NCBI GenBank assembly: GCA_014529385.2
Contig: CM043946.1
Location: forward strand, 23,020,077 to 23,084,076
DNA: 64,000 nucleotides
DNA from: Adiantum capillus-veneris
Taxonomy: Eukaryota; Streptophyta; Polypodiopsida; Polypodiales; Pteridaceae
Direction of reading: 5' to 3'
Every line of letters starts with the position of its first letter. The stretch's first letter is position 1. Below the pieces are notes generated by a model that saw only the letters and a program-made list of their open reading frames with translations, was not told the DNA's origin and did not search any database. A program made the position numbers and the translations under genes. Below, one piece after another: positions 29,900-41,154 of the stretch.

Positions 29900-31169
29900 T
29901 GTCACCAGCGTGTGACTACTATCTATCCTTTTTGTTGATTTCTTTCTTATTATCTATTTACTTTCACTTTTTGGAAACACCCCTCGGGAAATCTAACTGC
30001 CCTGCATTGCATAGCTAGTGTGGAACTGTACAGAGGGAGTCCAGGCCTGAGGGCAAGAGAGCACTAAGGTTGGACAAGGACTATGGTTAGCCAAGTGGGG
30101 TCATTGACTAGCCAAAGTGGAATCCTTTGCTACAGAGGCTACATTTCAGTTTTGGATGTGGCCGCAGTGTACAAAGAGGGTCGGATGACCTAGAAAGATA
30201 CAATGGCAGCATCTCCTAAAATTTAGGGAACTGCTATTTTGGGACCTGAAAATGTCTTCGCGTCATTACGTGCAGTTTGACATGGGGATCATTTTGTTAC
30301 TCTGTGGCCAAGTCAACAGAGGCTGCAGGTGAGATATTTTTAGACCCGAGGGTCTAAAGCGGGAAAATGCACAAATGAGTGACACTTGGCACTCTGAGGC
30401 CAGTTTACTACTTATAGAGAAGGCAAAAACGTGATTTATAGCTGGGAGGCTCATTTTGCAAGTCTCTGTCACAGGTTAAGAGCTATGGAGTGCTTGCTTT
30501 CCCTCTTATGCACAGTGCGGTGCCAGGAGTGATGCCCTGCACGCTACGCACTGCCCTCTCTCCCCCCTTTGGCAGTATGTTATGCCCCTCTAGTGGGCTC
30601 TTCATTTGACCAATGTACAGTTGTGTGGGTTCATGCGCGATTGCCGAGGCAAGAGCCTCTTGCACAGGTACTGGATTAGCTAGCGGCTAATCCCCCCGCA
30701 GGTACAGGTGAATTCGGAGAGGTTTCACGCCAGAAATCTTGTCCGATTCAAAGGGCAAGTAGCCCTACAGGTGCGGGAGCTCGAGGACTTGCTAGGGATG
30801 CGACCGGCACGCGAAACGGAGCCCGAAACAGTGAATTACAGCCTGCTGTGTATTTTTGCAGGTTTAGGGTTTTGGCCCTAAACGGACCCTAATACCCCCA
30901 GGAGGTTCGGGGACGCAAGGGGACCGCTGTACAGGCGATCTGGCGCATTTTCAGGGCTGAAAACAGAGAATCCAGCGTGCTGCAGATTCTCGCCAGGTTT
31001 TGTAAAGTGCCCGTATGCGTCGGGAAAGTCGGCCAATGCGTGGGAATACTGACCGTGAAGGGTTCTAGTACAGTTATGCTGCCGAAATCGGGCTGGAACA
31101 GTGGAAATTCAGCCGAGTTTGTGCGGGGCAGCTTGTAGGAACCACAGCATTTATTCCCTCTTTTGAACA
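29900..31169 (+). repeat. 3' LTR of the chromovirus
   Basis: 1270 bp, same length as the left copy with no indel between them (offset 7222 at both ends). It ends ...TTTTGAACA, followed directly by the Athila-like gag sequence. Confidence 0.93.
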
Positions 31170-31457
31170 AGCTCTACTAAAAGTTTCCATGAAACGGCTA
31201 AAAACACTAGTTTCAGGTTGTTGGGCCCAGCTAGGCACGGTTTCATTTGTTCCCCCAGAGCTTTGTGTAAGATGCTCTTCCATAATATCGTAGTCACAGG
31301 AAGAGTCGCTAGCCGCTATATTTGGGTCTTGGGTTGCACTACCTTGGGTCCCCGCCGAGGGCGTAGACCCTAGCGTGGAAGGATAGTGAGTACCCCTGTA
31401 AATCGAAGCACTAGCTAGTTGTTCGGACTCTAACACACGACCAGAGCGTAGATACAT
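31170..31457 (-). pseudogene. Gag of the Athila-like element, N-terminal part
   Basis: First ATG at 31457 (MYLRSGRVLESEQLAS); the RSGR start resembles gag starts in the Athila/Tat group. It runs 96 codons to GCT at 31172-31170, where the chromovirus begins. The same GCT codon, in frame, opens the main gag part at 22677. One copy of that codon is the insertion duplication, so the frame was continuous before the chromovirus arrived, for a gag of about 1090 residues. Confidence 0.75.
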
Positions 31458-32255
31458 GTGCTTTGGGTGCCCTAGAAGTGTCGGCAAGTATCCTCAAAGG
31501 TTACTTGCTTTGTTTTGTGGGTGTTTTGCACCCCGTTTTCTACTTGATTTTTTCTTGTTTTTGATGTTTTTTGAATGTTTTTTTAATGTTTGATTTTTTT
31601 GATTAAAGTGTATGATAGCTCGAAACGAGTGTATCACTTAGAGGGTCGCTGTGTGCTTTACAACACAATTTTCGGGCATCTGACGTTCCGTTGGTCCTCA
31701 AAAAATCGATTTTTAGCTACGTGTGAAGCTAAAATTCGTTTTTTTAAAAGGCGACTGAGGCCTAAGCCTAAGCCTAAGCCTGAGCGTGAGCTTGGGCGTG
31801 GGTCTGGGAGATATTCCCGATCTCGGTCGTACCTTTATTTTTTTTTTCTTTTAAATTAAAAAAAAAAAGATTATGTTGCCGCGGCCTGCACGAGAGCACA
31901 CACACACTCTATCTACCTACTTCTAACTAATATACGTACTCTTACACACTAACACACTCTATTAACTCTCACTAATCTACTTCTTACTTGATGTACACAG
32001 AAAACCAACTACCTTAATACACAGAGAATAAACACAGGACCTTTGAAATCTCCATTAACAAAGAAAACTAACTACTTTAATACATAGAGAATAAACACAG
32101 TACCTTTGAAAACTCCATTAACAAAAAAAACACACAGTATAACACCAAATCCCTCTTCTCAACACACACACACACTCCTTCCCTACCTTTTCTATAATTG
32201 AAATTGCACCACGGAGAAGCACAGAGTGCTACTCGAGCTTAATGTATGGCATTTT
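31458..32255 (-). other. Leader of the Athila-like element
   Basis: Untranslated. It holds an imperfect inverted repeat (about 31700-31747: AAAATCGATTTTTAGC and GCTAAAATTCGTTTTT), a CCTAAG hexamer run (31761-31785) and a 63-bp tandem duplication (about 32001-32126). No gene is supported here. Confidence 0.55.
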
Positions 32256-32270
32256 CCGGCAGCGGCGCCA
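32256..32270 (-). other. Primer binding site, Asp-tRNA type
   Basis: Minus-strand TGGCGCCGCTGCCGG, four bases after the LTR end. It closely resembles the TGGCGCCGTTGCCGGGGA site known from Athila elements. It confirms the minus orientation and the right-hand LTR as the 5' LTR. Confidence 0.85.
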
Positions 32271-32274
32271 AAAA

Positions 32275-32517
32275 TGTGCGCGTATGTCGTACGTGTCAAT
32301 GCAAGGAACTTGCCGATACACCGTGTGCGAGTCACAAATGGCTCCAAGCACACAAGTGTAAACTAGTAAACTCAAAGAAGGCGATGGTGTGTCACTCACC
32401 GCTCTACGCTTGCTTCGTGGAGGATTCCTCACTGCGAAGAAGGAGGAGACGCCGGTACGCCGCGCTCAACCGCTTCACCGCCGTCGTGCCTTCGTAATGC
32501 TCGATCGCCCACACACA

Positions 32518-32551
<34 letters not shown>

Positions 32552-32857
32552 TACACACACACAAGGAGGTGAAGAAGAAGATGGAGATGGAGCAAGAGCA
32601 CTCTTCTATTGCACTAATGAGAAAATGAGTGAATTTTAGGTTTAGTTGACTTTTATATGAGCTCGCCCCATTCACACTTGGGCGCCCATGCTTAGCCAAC
32701 TAATCCCTTGAATGTTCCGGTTAGAGTGCGCCTCTCATCGGCGATCACTCTTACCCTTCTCCTATTGGACCGACAAGCTCGGTACCTGACTCTACCAAAT
32801 AAATAATACAACGTCCGCCGTAGGTAATAGGGTGTCGGTGAGCCGTGAGGGTTAACA
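32275..32857 (-). repeat. 5' LTR of the Athila-like element
   Basis: 583 bp, homologous to 14526-15133. It carries a short (CT)n(CA)n block (about 32517-32563). The outer end reads TGTTAACCC on the minus strand, and it is followed on the plus strand by ATCTC. Confidence 0.9.
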
Positions 32858-32862
32858 ATCTC
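32858..32862. repeat. Target site duplication ATCTC, right copy
   Basis: Matches 14521-14525. Together the two copies show that the LTRs belong to one insertion event. Confidence 0.85.
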
Positions 32863-33128
32863 GGGAAAGGCGAAGCTATAGTGATAAGAATTGTTAGTCA
32901 TCATCGAAAGCTCGTATTTAAGGGCATATAGCAAGAGTTCGGCTCTATAGAAGGATTTTTGAAGAGGATAAGCTCTCGGAGGCGGCCATAGCTGTGGAAT
33001 CAAGGAGAACTTGGGTGGAATTTGTGCTTGACGATTATAGGCACACATACTCTGTATTAGATTCACCAGTTTGTAACTTGTTGGTCTCATAGGTCATTTT
33101 GGCCTTTTGTAGACATTAATATATCATT

Positions 33129-33161
<33 letters not shown>
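32863..33161 (+). repeat. LINE 3' fragment with tail copy 3 and (CT)n
   Basis: From about 33065 the sequence reads CAGTTTGTAACTTGTTGG, ATAGGTCATTTTGGCCTTTTG, ATATCATTTCATC and then (CT)n to 33161, the same arrangement as 9331-9409 and 14362-14520. The 200 bases upstream are probably the 3' UTR of a truncated copy. Before the Athila-like insertion this copy lay directly after the full LINE. Confidence 0.75.
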
Positions 33162-33163
<2 letters not shown>

Positions 33164-33385
33164 ATTCTCCCCCCCTCCCAACCTCCAAATTCCTTGGCCA
33201 AAAAAGAAAGGGCAACAAAAAAAAAACTCGTACACAGACATTTCCATAGCAGCGCTTCAAATTGTGTAGAATTCTCTTAACAAGTTCAATTGAGACACAC
33301 GTTGATTGCTTCTTTGCATTTACTTAAATACCATTGATTTATATTTATATTTTTATTTTTTACATGCCATATGCTGAGAATATAG
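33162..33385 (+). other. Probable intron upstream of the orphan exon
   Basis: AT-rich sequence with no sustained frame, leading to a T-rich stretch and AATATAG/GATCTG, which reads as a splice acceptor. Confidence 0.4.
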
Positions 33386-33535
33386 GATCTGCAAGGTCTC
33401 CAAGATACGGCAGCCATTTATGGAAACAATCTGGTAGTATTTCCCTCAATGGCACATGACATAATGCTCGATACGGCATGGAAAGCTGCAGCTAAGGAGG
33501 TTCATTCTTGGCTGGAAGAGAACTGCTGTAGTTAG
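33386..33535 (+). pseudogene. Orphan last exon of an alpha/beta-hydrolase
   Basis: 49 codons then TAG. The frame includes NNLVVFPSMAHDIMLDTAWK and KEVHSWLEE, which matches the end of plant alpha/beta-hydrolases around the catalytic histidine (MAHD/MGHD followed by MLD..W). The His of the Ser-His-Asp triad would be in AHD. A splice acceptor (TATAG) precedes it. No other exon is seen upstream: the sequence to the left is LINE tail and the 18-kb element. The rest of the gene may lie beyond those insertions, or this is a severed remnant. Confidence 0.6.
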
Positions 33536-33625
33536 CTTAACATGGAAGCTGCATTCAAGGTAAATTTTGTTTTCATTTCTTGCATCTATCTCAATATGGT
33601 TACAGAAAGGTCAAGTTTTCTCAAG

Positions 33626-33822
33626 TTTTATGCATAAGCTTTTACACTGTTCTTTTAGATCTCAGTAAAAGTGTCTTATGTATTTGGATTGGGAAAGTCT
33701 TCTGCCGGATGGTTACGGCAGAAGAATTGTTCTTTTATGCATAAGATTTTACACTGTTCTTTTAGATCTCAGTAAATGTGTCTTTGGATTGGGAAAGTCT
33801 TCTGCTGGATTGTTATGGCAGC
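33626..33822. repeat. Tandem duplication, period 107
   Basis: TTTTATGCATAAG...TTTACACTGTTC starts at 33626 and again at 33733. The second copy lacks about 5 bases and carries several substitutions. Confidence 0.85.
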
Positions 33823-34942
33823 TAGTACTTCACAGAAAGTACGTCGAATACGTCGAAGTAACTTCGCATTGAATAAAACACTTTTTGTTGTGAAAAGCAG
33901 TTTTAGGATTACTATTACTTCAAATTTACTTTGTACTACCACATTCTCCTCATAGGAAGCATTCTTTTGGAAGGCAAATCACTGTTTAAATTGGAAAGTT
34001 GTTTGTATCGAATAAAGCACTTTTGTTTGTGAAAAGCTCTATAATTTCAATTCACTTTCTTATGGCAAAAAGCTGTTTCTTATTTGTTGCAGGCAGAGAT
34101 TTTTAAAAGATTTTAATCAACCCATCCCCATGTCCAGATCTTCCAAAGATGCTTCAAGGGATTGAAGCCTTTCTTTATAAGGAAGCTAGAAGACAAGAAT
34201 ACATGTTACTTCATTGCCCAGGCTGGTCGTGTGAATGTTGTTAGTGCGATTGGCCTATTTCTGCAGTTTGACGTTTTGTGGAAAGGATTCAATCAAACTG
34301 AAGGGTGTTGAAAGTAGGAAGGCTGACTAGTCGGTCACAATGGTAGTTCTCGCTGTTTCTCTCATCACAGCCAAGCAAGCCTTTAAAGGAATTGTGTAGA
34401 GTGTGAACACTTAAGCTAAGCCGAACGTTTTTTTCTGGGGCAATTGTCAACTATGGAGATAGAGCCATAGAGAGATCAAGCAAAAATGCCGCTGATTCAA
34501 GACAAATACAAGGGTCTAGGCTTGACATGATTTGACCACTTGTAATTATAAACATGTGAAAAGATACGGAGGAAGTTTTGGGTCTTTGCACTTCCCTTAT
34601 TCTCTTGTGTCAAAGTTGCAATGCTGATTGTGCTACATTGTGGTCTAACTAGCATGGCTTGTGCATATGCACTTCTTTCCAATCCGCGAGTCTCATTCAA
34701 TGCAACATATTTATTACTTGATCTTCTTTTGTGATGTTCAGAGTGTTGCACTTTGGCATCAAGTTTGCAGAGAATGCGAGACAGGTACTGTGGCTTGGAA
34801 CATTTGGGGGTTACTTGGATGTATTTTGAGTTGTGCATGGCAACTGACATGGCACAGCACGAAAAGAAGAAACGCCCTGCCGTTCAAGTACCTACACTGC
34901 AACAAAGAGTGTCTGCAAACATAAAACACAAATTGAACGTGG

Positions 34943-35137
34943 AAGAAGCCTTTAGCGAAGGCTGTTCATTCAACACTGTATTCTAATGCTTTGCAATTTT
35001 TAGGGGTCTCACATAACACAACAGAACATGTTTGTCTGTGTAAGAAGCCTTGGGAGAAGACCGTTCATTTCAACACTGTATTCTAATGCTTTGCAATTTT
35101 TGGAGGTCTCACATAACACAACAGACCACATTTGTCT
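34943..35137. repeat. Tandem duplication, period about 100
   Basis: AAGAAGCCTT followed by CAACACTGTATTCTAATGCT and GGTCTCACATAACACAACAG occurs at 34943 and again at 35042, with a few substitutions. Confidence 0.85.
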
Positions 35138-35626
35138 GCCAGTTTTCTCTCGTAAGGAGTCTCTTTGCCCAATCGTTTCAATAAGGGAAGCTGTGGAATA
35201 TCCTGATAATTTTAAGAGCAGTTGTATCACGTCTGTATTACGCTTTTGGGCCTCACCTAAATGTCCTCTGCTCGTGGTTGGCTTTTGGGAGTTTCATCGG
35301 GCTTGCTACGGTTTTTAGCACTACATGTGTCAACTGCCTTATCAAACCATGTTTATATGGGTGCACAGGCTGCAAAAGGAAGTTCTTAAGTAATCGAAGC
35401 ACTAGGAGGTATATCCTTTATGCTGTCATTTACAAAAACGAGTTGAAATCTCACACATATGCCCTCTTAGTGTATATGGTGCATAGCTGCCCTAGGTAAT
35501 ACATTGTGTCTAACAAGAGGTGGGAGCGGGCACTCGAGGTATATTACGAGGGTCAAAACGGTATTTGGCTTGTCTTGCAATGCCAGCAATGTTTGTGAGC
35601 AGGGGAGTTTCTTGGCTGTTCTTGTC

Positions 35627-37020
35627 CTATTGCAAGACAGAGAAGCATGTACATCGCGATATGGGGGAAAGGCTTCTTGGACGAAATTGGTGCCCCTTCT
35701 TGATTGGCCTTCGTTGTTGGGCATAGATGGTTGCCCTCATTTCTTCTGCTTTTCTTTGAGCTGCTGCGAGACTCTCCATAACCCTTGTCGTCGTTTGTGA
35801 TCGCTTCTTTGCCAAGTTTTCCTAGCAAGTCAAGGTAACAAGATGATTACATGAACTGCAGTGCAAGATTGGAATTGATGACATTTAACTTAGACAAAGG
35901 CCAACCTCGAGTCGTTTTAGTTTTGCATCCGCTTTGCTCTTCTTCTTGTCTTCCCATGCTTGTATCTGTGCCTCCTTAACTTGGAGCCTAAAGTGACAAA
36001 CAAGAGAGATGATATTTATAGGATTGAGGACTTAGAAGGCAGTAAATGCAAGAAGGAATCCTTTTGACGGTATATGAAGAGGGTGCAAGGTTATAGATAC
36101 AGCATGCAAATGGTAAAATGCCGGTATGGATGTTTTCTTTTCTTTGGAGAGTCATATGCTAGCCGTTGACTACACTGTAGCGAACTTAGAAAACTTTAAT
36201 CAATTTGCCCTCAAGTATTTGTAGACTGCATGCACTGAAAACCTAATTTAGCATGCCTTGATTTGGAACAGTATTTACAGAAGTTACTGTCTTGTGAAAT
36301 TGTGTACAATGAGAGCTAGAAAGCCATACCGGGCAAGTCTGGCGTTATCGTCTTTATTCCACGAGTAGCTTTGAGTTGGCCATTGATGACTAAAGCCTGT
36401 ACTAGATGAATTCTCAAGCTCTGGTGTGGAGTGTCGTAAGCTTCTACTGAGGTCTGCTTCTTCAACTTCCCGAGAGCTCCAATTAGAGGTGGTGCGATGG
36501 AAGGAGTTGATACGGTCCCCCTCCGATAGTGCTTGCAACTCCAGCTTTGCACGATGGCACTCAACTAGCTCTTCCAGATTGATGAACTGTTTTGTATTTC
36601 GTCTCACGTTGCCAGAGCTACTAGCCGAGCCACCCAATGATCTCCCTCGGGCTGGCGTGTTGTGCCGTGCTGGTGACAGAATTTTTTGAGGGCTCCCATT
36701 TTTTGATGTAAATCTGCACATAAAGAGGACCATGAATATCTTCAGTGTGCATTGTGATTCCTCAGCTTTGCTAAGACAGACTCTCTCTCTCTCTCTCTCT
36801 CTCTATCACCCACATGTGGTAGATTGGTTATGCCATTCCCCTCTTGAATAACAAGTCTCGAGTTCAACTCTCGTCGGATAGATCTTTGAGGTGTCTTGGG
36901 ATAGTTTCCCACGATGTTAAAAATTCTCTTCTTCTTCTCTCTCTCTCTCTATCAAACACAGACACAAAGCAAATGATCGTCTCCTTCAGCAATGTCCTCA
37001 GCTCAAGGCTAATGGAGAAA

Positions 37021-37076
<56 letters not shown>

Positions 37077-40000
37077 GGTTTGTATGCACCTTCCATACAA
37101 TCGTACCCATTAATGGCAGTGTTTGAAAGCACCCCATCAAGGCTTCACATAGAAGGGCCACAATGGAGTAAACTATGTCTTCAAATCTTGTGTTAAATGA
37201 ATACTTTACAAAAGACTATTTTGAGAGGTTATGTTTTAATCTATCAACACTTTGTTGTCTTAGTTGTCTTAGACAACTCACGCATGCAAAACCAGATGTG
37301 TAATTAATTTGCCTTAACCACATTTTCGCAGCAAGCTAGTTGCCATCAAACCTCGTAAGTGTACATATTGCTGATTTCTCTAGAAAAGGCCAGTATGTGA
37401 AAAACAATTAGTGGACAATCACCCAAAACGAGTGGATAAGTTTTGGGTGTTATTGTGTCTTTGTTATCTTCGTTCTCGATTTAGTAAGCAAGATTACCAT
37501 TTTCAAGATGATCGATGTCCCAAGTAAAAATTGACAAAAGTAATGTTTGAAGGAAAAAATCCCCTTTTTAGTTTCCACCATACAGTTTGCAAATATTTTG
37601 ATGCTAAATGATCCACTAGCATTAACACTTGATTATGACACATTAACATATATTTATTGTTTTGTTGGCACGTGAAAGCCAATGTAGACACTTGGATCAT
37701 TTTTCAAAATCAAATGGTGGATGTTGAATGCTCACGGACATCCACCGTAATATTTCAAAAGATGATCCAACAGTGTAGATTGCCTTTTCACATGTCAACC
37801 ATACAATAAATATTTGTACATCCACCGTTAGATTCTGAAAGATGATCCAACAGTCTAAATTGCTTTTCACTTGTCAGTCATACAATACATATGCGTCAAT
37901 GTACCATAATTAAATATCATTACATCATTGGCTTACATTTCATGGCACACCATAAGTCCAACAAAATTTGTGAGGAAGGAGGAAAACAAAACTTGAGGAG
38001 AGGAGCAAATCAAAACTCTACATAAACAAAAAAACAAGTCTTTTTTTGTGTGTGCATGGATGTGTGCACAAAAGCATGCATGTACAAGGATAAACACTTC
38101 ACCTTAACATGTGAATATTATGTCTCACCTTGAGATGCTACCAGAGCCATCGACGGACGACATTTGTGTGCCAACTTCCCTAAGTGAAACCATAGGCATG
38201 GCTACAGTCCCTTGTATACCAGGCCCCATCAATCTATATCTATCGTTGGCGATGGAATAGACGAGCTGATCTGAAGAACAAGGCATGCATTCTCCACTCG
38301 CAACCCTGTCTGCCAATGCCCATGTACCACTCTTAAGCTTTTACTAAATTGGTTCTTCCCAGAAAGAAAAGGTACTCATTTTAAAAGCATAGAAGACCTT
38401 GACAAGTATAACTATACATGGATACTTTTTAGCCACAGAATCTTTGAGGCTCAAGTGTGACTCTTATATAGTTTTATTTAAGCAAGCAATTAGTTCTTGA
38501 CAATTTTGGAAAAGATTTAAAACATTTCAAATGCATAAGTGAAGGGCAAGTTTAGAAAATGAAATACCAAATGCAATCTTAAATGCAATATATTCGGATG
38601 ATTTTCACTTGCCTTGTATATGTTTGTTTTCATCCCCATCTACCATAGAGTCATCTAGAAATAGGTATTTTCAGCTTGGTGGCGGTGTTCACAACAAGAG
38701 GTATATTGCCTCCTCCCCCCCCCCCCCCCGCACTAGTCGGAGTCCTCCTGGACAACAGTGAGCCACCAGGGTAGTGCAGTGCATTTTCAGGAAAAGGTTG
38801 GATTAGCAAGGATTATACCTATGAATGGGCATGCTTTAAAGCTAAATCTTCCTTGGCCTTTACTTATGCCTTAGGTCCCCTATAAACCTACACTCCAATT
38901 TTCAGTCAAAGTGTAATGAAGACCCATGAATCAAAGAAACAAATAAAACCAGCACTTGTCTGTGAATTAAAATCTGAAAGAGGGCCCTTGGTCCTGCTTT
39001 TGATATTTGAATAGGATTGGTGAGAAGGAGAGAATCACCTGTAAACTGCTGATTTGCTGTGCATGGTTGAGCTGATCCTGGCCGAGGAAGCGTTGGCGCC
39101 TTGCTTTCCATCACAGAGGGAACGGCTGTCTCGATGGACAAATAGTCCCTGCCTTGATTCTTCTCTTCCCAATGCAGCATGCTGTAGTTATGTTCTCTTG
39201 CTATGCTAGCATTAGATTTCAACACGGAAGAACCTGAGCTGCCATATTGATGTTCTAATTGTTGAGCTTGGCTTTCTTTCTCAGTGTCATCAATCACATG
39301 CAATTGCATTGGATTTGTAGCTGTGTGTGGAGAAGGAGAGCATGGCTCAGCATATGAGATGTTAGTGACATTACAGCTGATCACATGGGGATGAAAGTAA
39401 TCTACATGATGACATTGCCTTGTCCCCGGGAGAGGGGGATGATCGACTGGTATATCTGCTTGCCCTAAAGCTCCTGACCTCCAGTCATGATGTGAGTTAG
39501 TAGCTGATCTAAAAGGTGCATGCAAGTGGTGGTTCATACAGTTAGCCAAGGGTGGCAATGCACAATTTGAATGCGCCGCAACATAATCCATAGGACTAGG
39601 AGCACTGACAGGCAAAGGATTCATACAATGTGGCTTGCTGGCGGTCCCAAAATTCAGGCAATCAGACATCCTAAGTAGACCTAAGCTTGGGATTAAGCCT
39701 CGGCAACCTGTGGCATGATGATGATGATGGTGATGATTAGCAGGCCTCAACCACTTCTCGGCATCGTCCCACTTTGTTCCGAACTGTGTGTGCCCCTTTG
39801 TGTTTGGATGGATTGCATCTGGGCTTTTGGAAGCAAGTTCGTCGAATGAAGTTTTGGTGTGATCATTTTGAGGTTGTTTCGGACCTTGCCTTGATGAGAT
39901 ACGCGGATCTCCTTTGACATTGACCAAATTGCAGCTGTGGCTTCTATGTTGAGGGATTTTTTCCTTGTGATCTACACTCTTTACCTGCATTGAATTGAAG

Positions 40001-40980
40001 GATAAAGGACCACTTGAGGCAATTGGTACTCTGGTGTATCTGTGCACATGTGCCTCAGAACCAAAACATATCTGTGTGTCACTTCTTAACCTGCTGGCCT
40101 CCATGGCAGCAGCTTGGATTAATCCTGAATCGAATCCATTCGCTTCCTTCGATGCTATGTTCACACATGGCTTGTCTACCGCTGCTGTTCCAAAAGAATA
40201 ACTAGGTTGGTCTAGTCGCTCTCTGTGCCAATTGACAGAAACTGAATCTTCTTGGTGGCCTGACTTGGGACTTCTGCTCACCTTTATGTCCTGATTGTTA
40301 CCTTCCTCTGTTTCAGCTTCATGGTGAGGGTTATGGTGAGTGTGGTCCGCATTCTGAACAAGACTCACCATCGTATGCCTCCTCTCTGCAGATGCATGAG
40401 GATGATTTTGCATCATCATTTGTTTGTTCTGCCCCTGCATTGAAGAGACTCTGTGCTTTCCATGATGTGCTGGATTATGGTGAAGTCTACTAGAAACTAA
40501 ATTGTGAGATTTGCTTCTTGGAGCTCTGGCATTACCGATGCAATGCGTCGATAAGCTGTTTGGGCGACCCGGATCTGGGCTAGGACCTGAAGAAGATGAG
40601 TGGACAGGGCGGATCACCGAGCGGGGACTACAATCAGTGGTATAGCAATGTGGATCTGTACTCATGCCATGGCTACTAAAACTCTCACAGGCAATTCCAC
40701 TGTGACGAGTTGCGCTGTTGTTCGTGTTATCATCAATGGAGCCTAAGGGGAGAGGATAGAGGTCATGTGAAGAGTGAAGATTTGGGTGTGTGTGAAAATG
40801 GTGAAAGGGGGAGAGGGGAACCACCAGGGCAGTGTGATGAGGATGAGGGGGGTTTTGAGCATGAGCATTCTGTGCTGATGGAGAAGCAATTATAGGAGGC
40901 TTGGAGTTATGATTGGGAGAATTAAGATTGCATGATGATGAAAGTGCTGGTGTTGTCGATGAGGAGGTAGAATTCAACAT
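35627..40980 (-). CDS. Remorin-family protein, large N-terminal region, five exons
   Basis: Predicted exons: 40980-39039, 38309-38129, 36713-36330, 35987-35906, 35821-35627 (927 aa). Splice sites: CAG/GTGATT, TTGGCAG/A, AAG/GTGAGA, TGTGCAG/A, CCG/GTATGG, TTTAG/G, GAG/GTTGGC, GCTAG/G; phases agree throughout. ATG 40980 is the first in the frame. The C-terminus is a remorin domain (KEAQIQAWEDKKKSKADAK, then VMESLAAAQRKAEEMRATI), a helical, coiled-coil-prone region. Motifs KWDDAEKWL and VSLREVGTQM are those of long plant remorins. The first ~640 residues are low-complexity, rich in His, Ser, Pro and Asn, with a seven-His run. Remorins are plant-specific proteins of plasma-membrane nanodomains in signalling and immunity. 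The last residues, CTCFSVLQ, hold two Cys that could serve as a lipid anchor (inference). Confidence 0.85.
37022..37073. repeat. (CA)n microsatellite in remorin intron 2
   Basis: About 26 ACAC units within the intron between exons 2 and 3 of the remorin gene; a shorter (CT)n run lies at 36780-36804. Confidence 0.95.
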
Positions 40981-41154
40981 GTTTCCCTTGATGCAAGTGC
41001 TGGAGTTTTGACTGTGTGTGTGTATATGTATGTGTGTGAGAATAATAAGAGAGTGGGGGAGTGGAGTGTTCTGCAAACAAGAGCCAAGAGGTTGTTTTCT
41101 AAAGGCTACCACAAGAAAGTGATAGAAAACAAGAAGGATCTGGCAGGCAAACAA

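Larger units (their letters stand above)
22678..31169 (+). mobile_element. Chromovirus-type Ty3/gypsy element, young and apparently intact
   Basis: Direct repeats of 1270 bp at each end (offset 7222 throughout, no differences seen on reading), one gag-pol frame with a C-terminal chromodomain, and a purine tract before the right LTR. It sits in the gag of the minus-strand Athila-like element. AGC (or AGCT) occurs at both flanks (22675-22678 and 31170-31173), a 3-4-bp duplication rather than a clear 5-bp one. The right LTR may lack the last part of U5 (see findings). Confidence 0.93.
14526..32857 (-). mobile_element. Athila/Tat-like Ty3/gypsy element, 18.3 kb with a nested insert
   Basis: Two related direct repeats of about 600 bp bound the element, flanked by ATCTC. 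Orientation is minus: an Asp-type PBS follows the right-hand LTR and a purine tract precedes the left-hand LTR when read on the minus strand. Order in its own sense: 5' LTR, PBS, leader, gag (split by a chromovirus), protease, linker, WVPK-motif frame carrying an RT/RNase H piece, a small acidic ORF, purine tract, 3' LTR. Without the 8.5-kb nested element it is about 9.8 kb. Integrase and the reverse transcriptase core are absent, so it is non-autonomous. Confidence 0.9.
33536..35626. other. Intergenic region with two tandem duplications
   Basis: No gene supported. GTAAAT at about 33560 and TTGTTGCAG at about 34094 could bound a 3' UTR intron of the hydrolase exon. Two local duplications lie at 33626-33822 and 34943-35137. 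Short frames here show no family likeness. Confidence 0.4.

Noticed and set aside
36864-37113. Frames of Thr-His or Cys-Val repeats
   Set aside because: Translation of the (CA)n microsatellite in a remorin intron.
39970-39990. CAG/GTAAAG as a splice donor inside remorin exon 1
   Set aside because: A good donor by sequence, but using it would remove the KWDDAEKWL motif and about 900 bases that stay open in frame.
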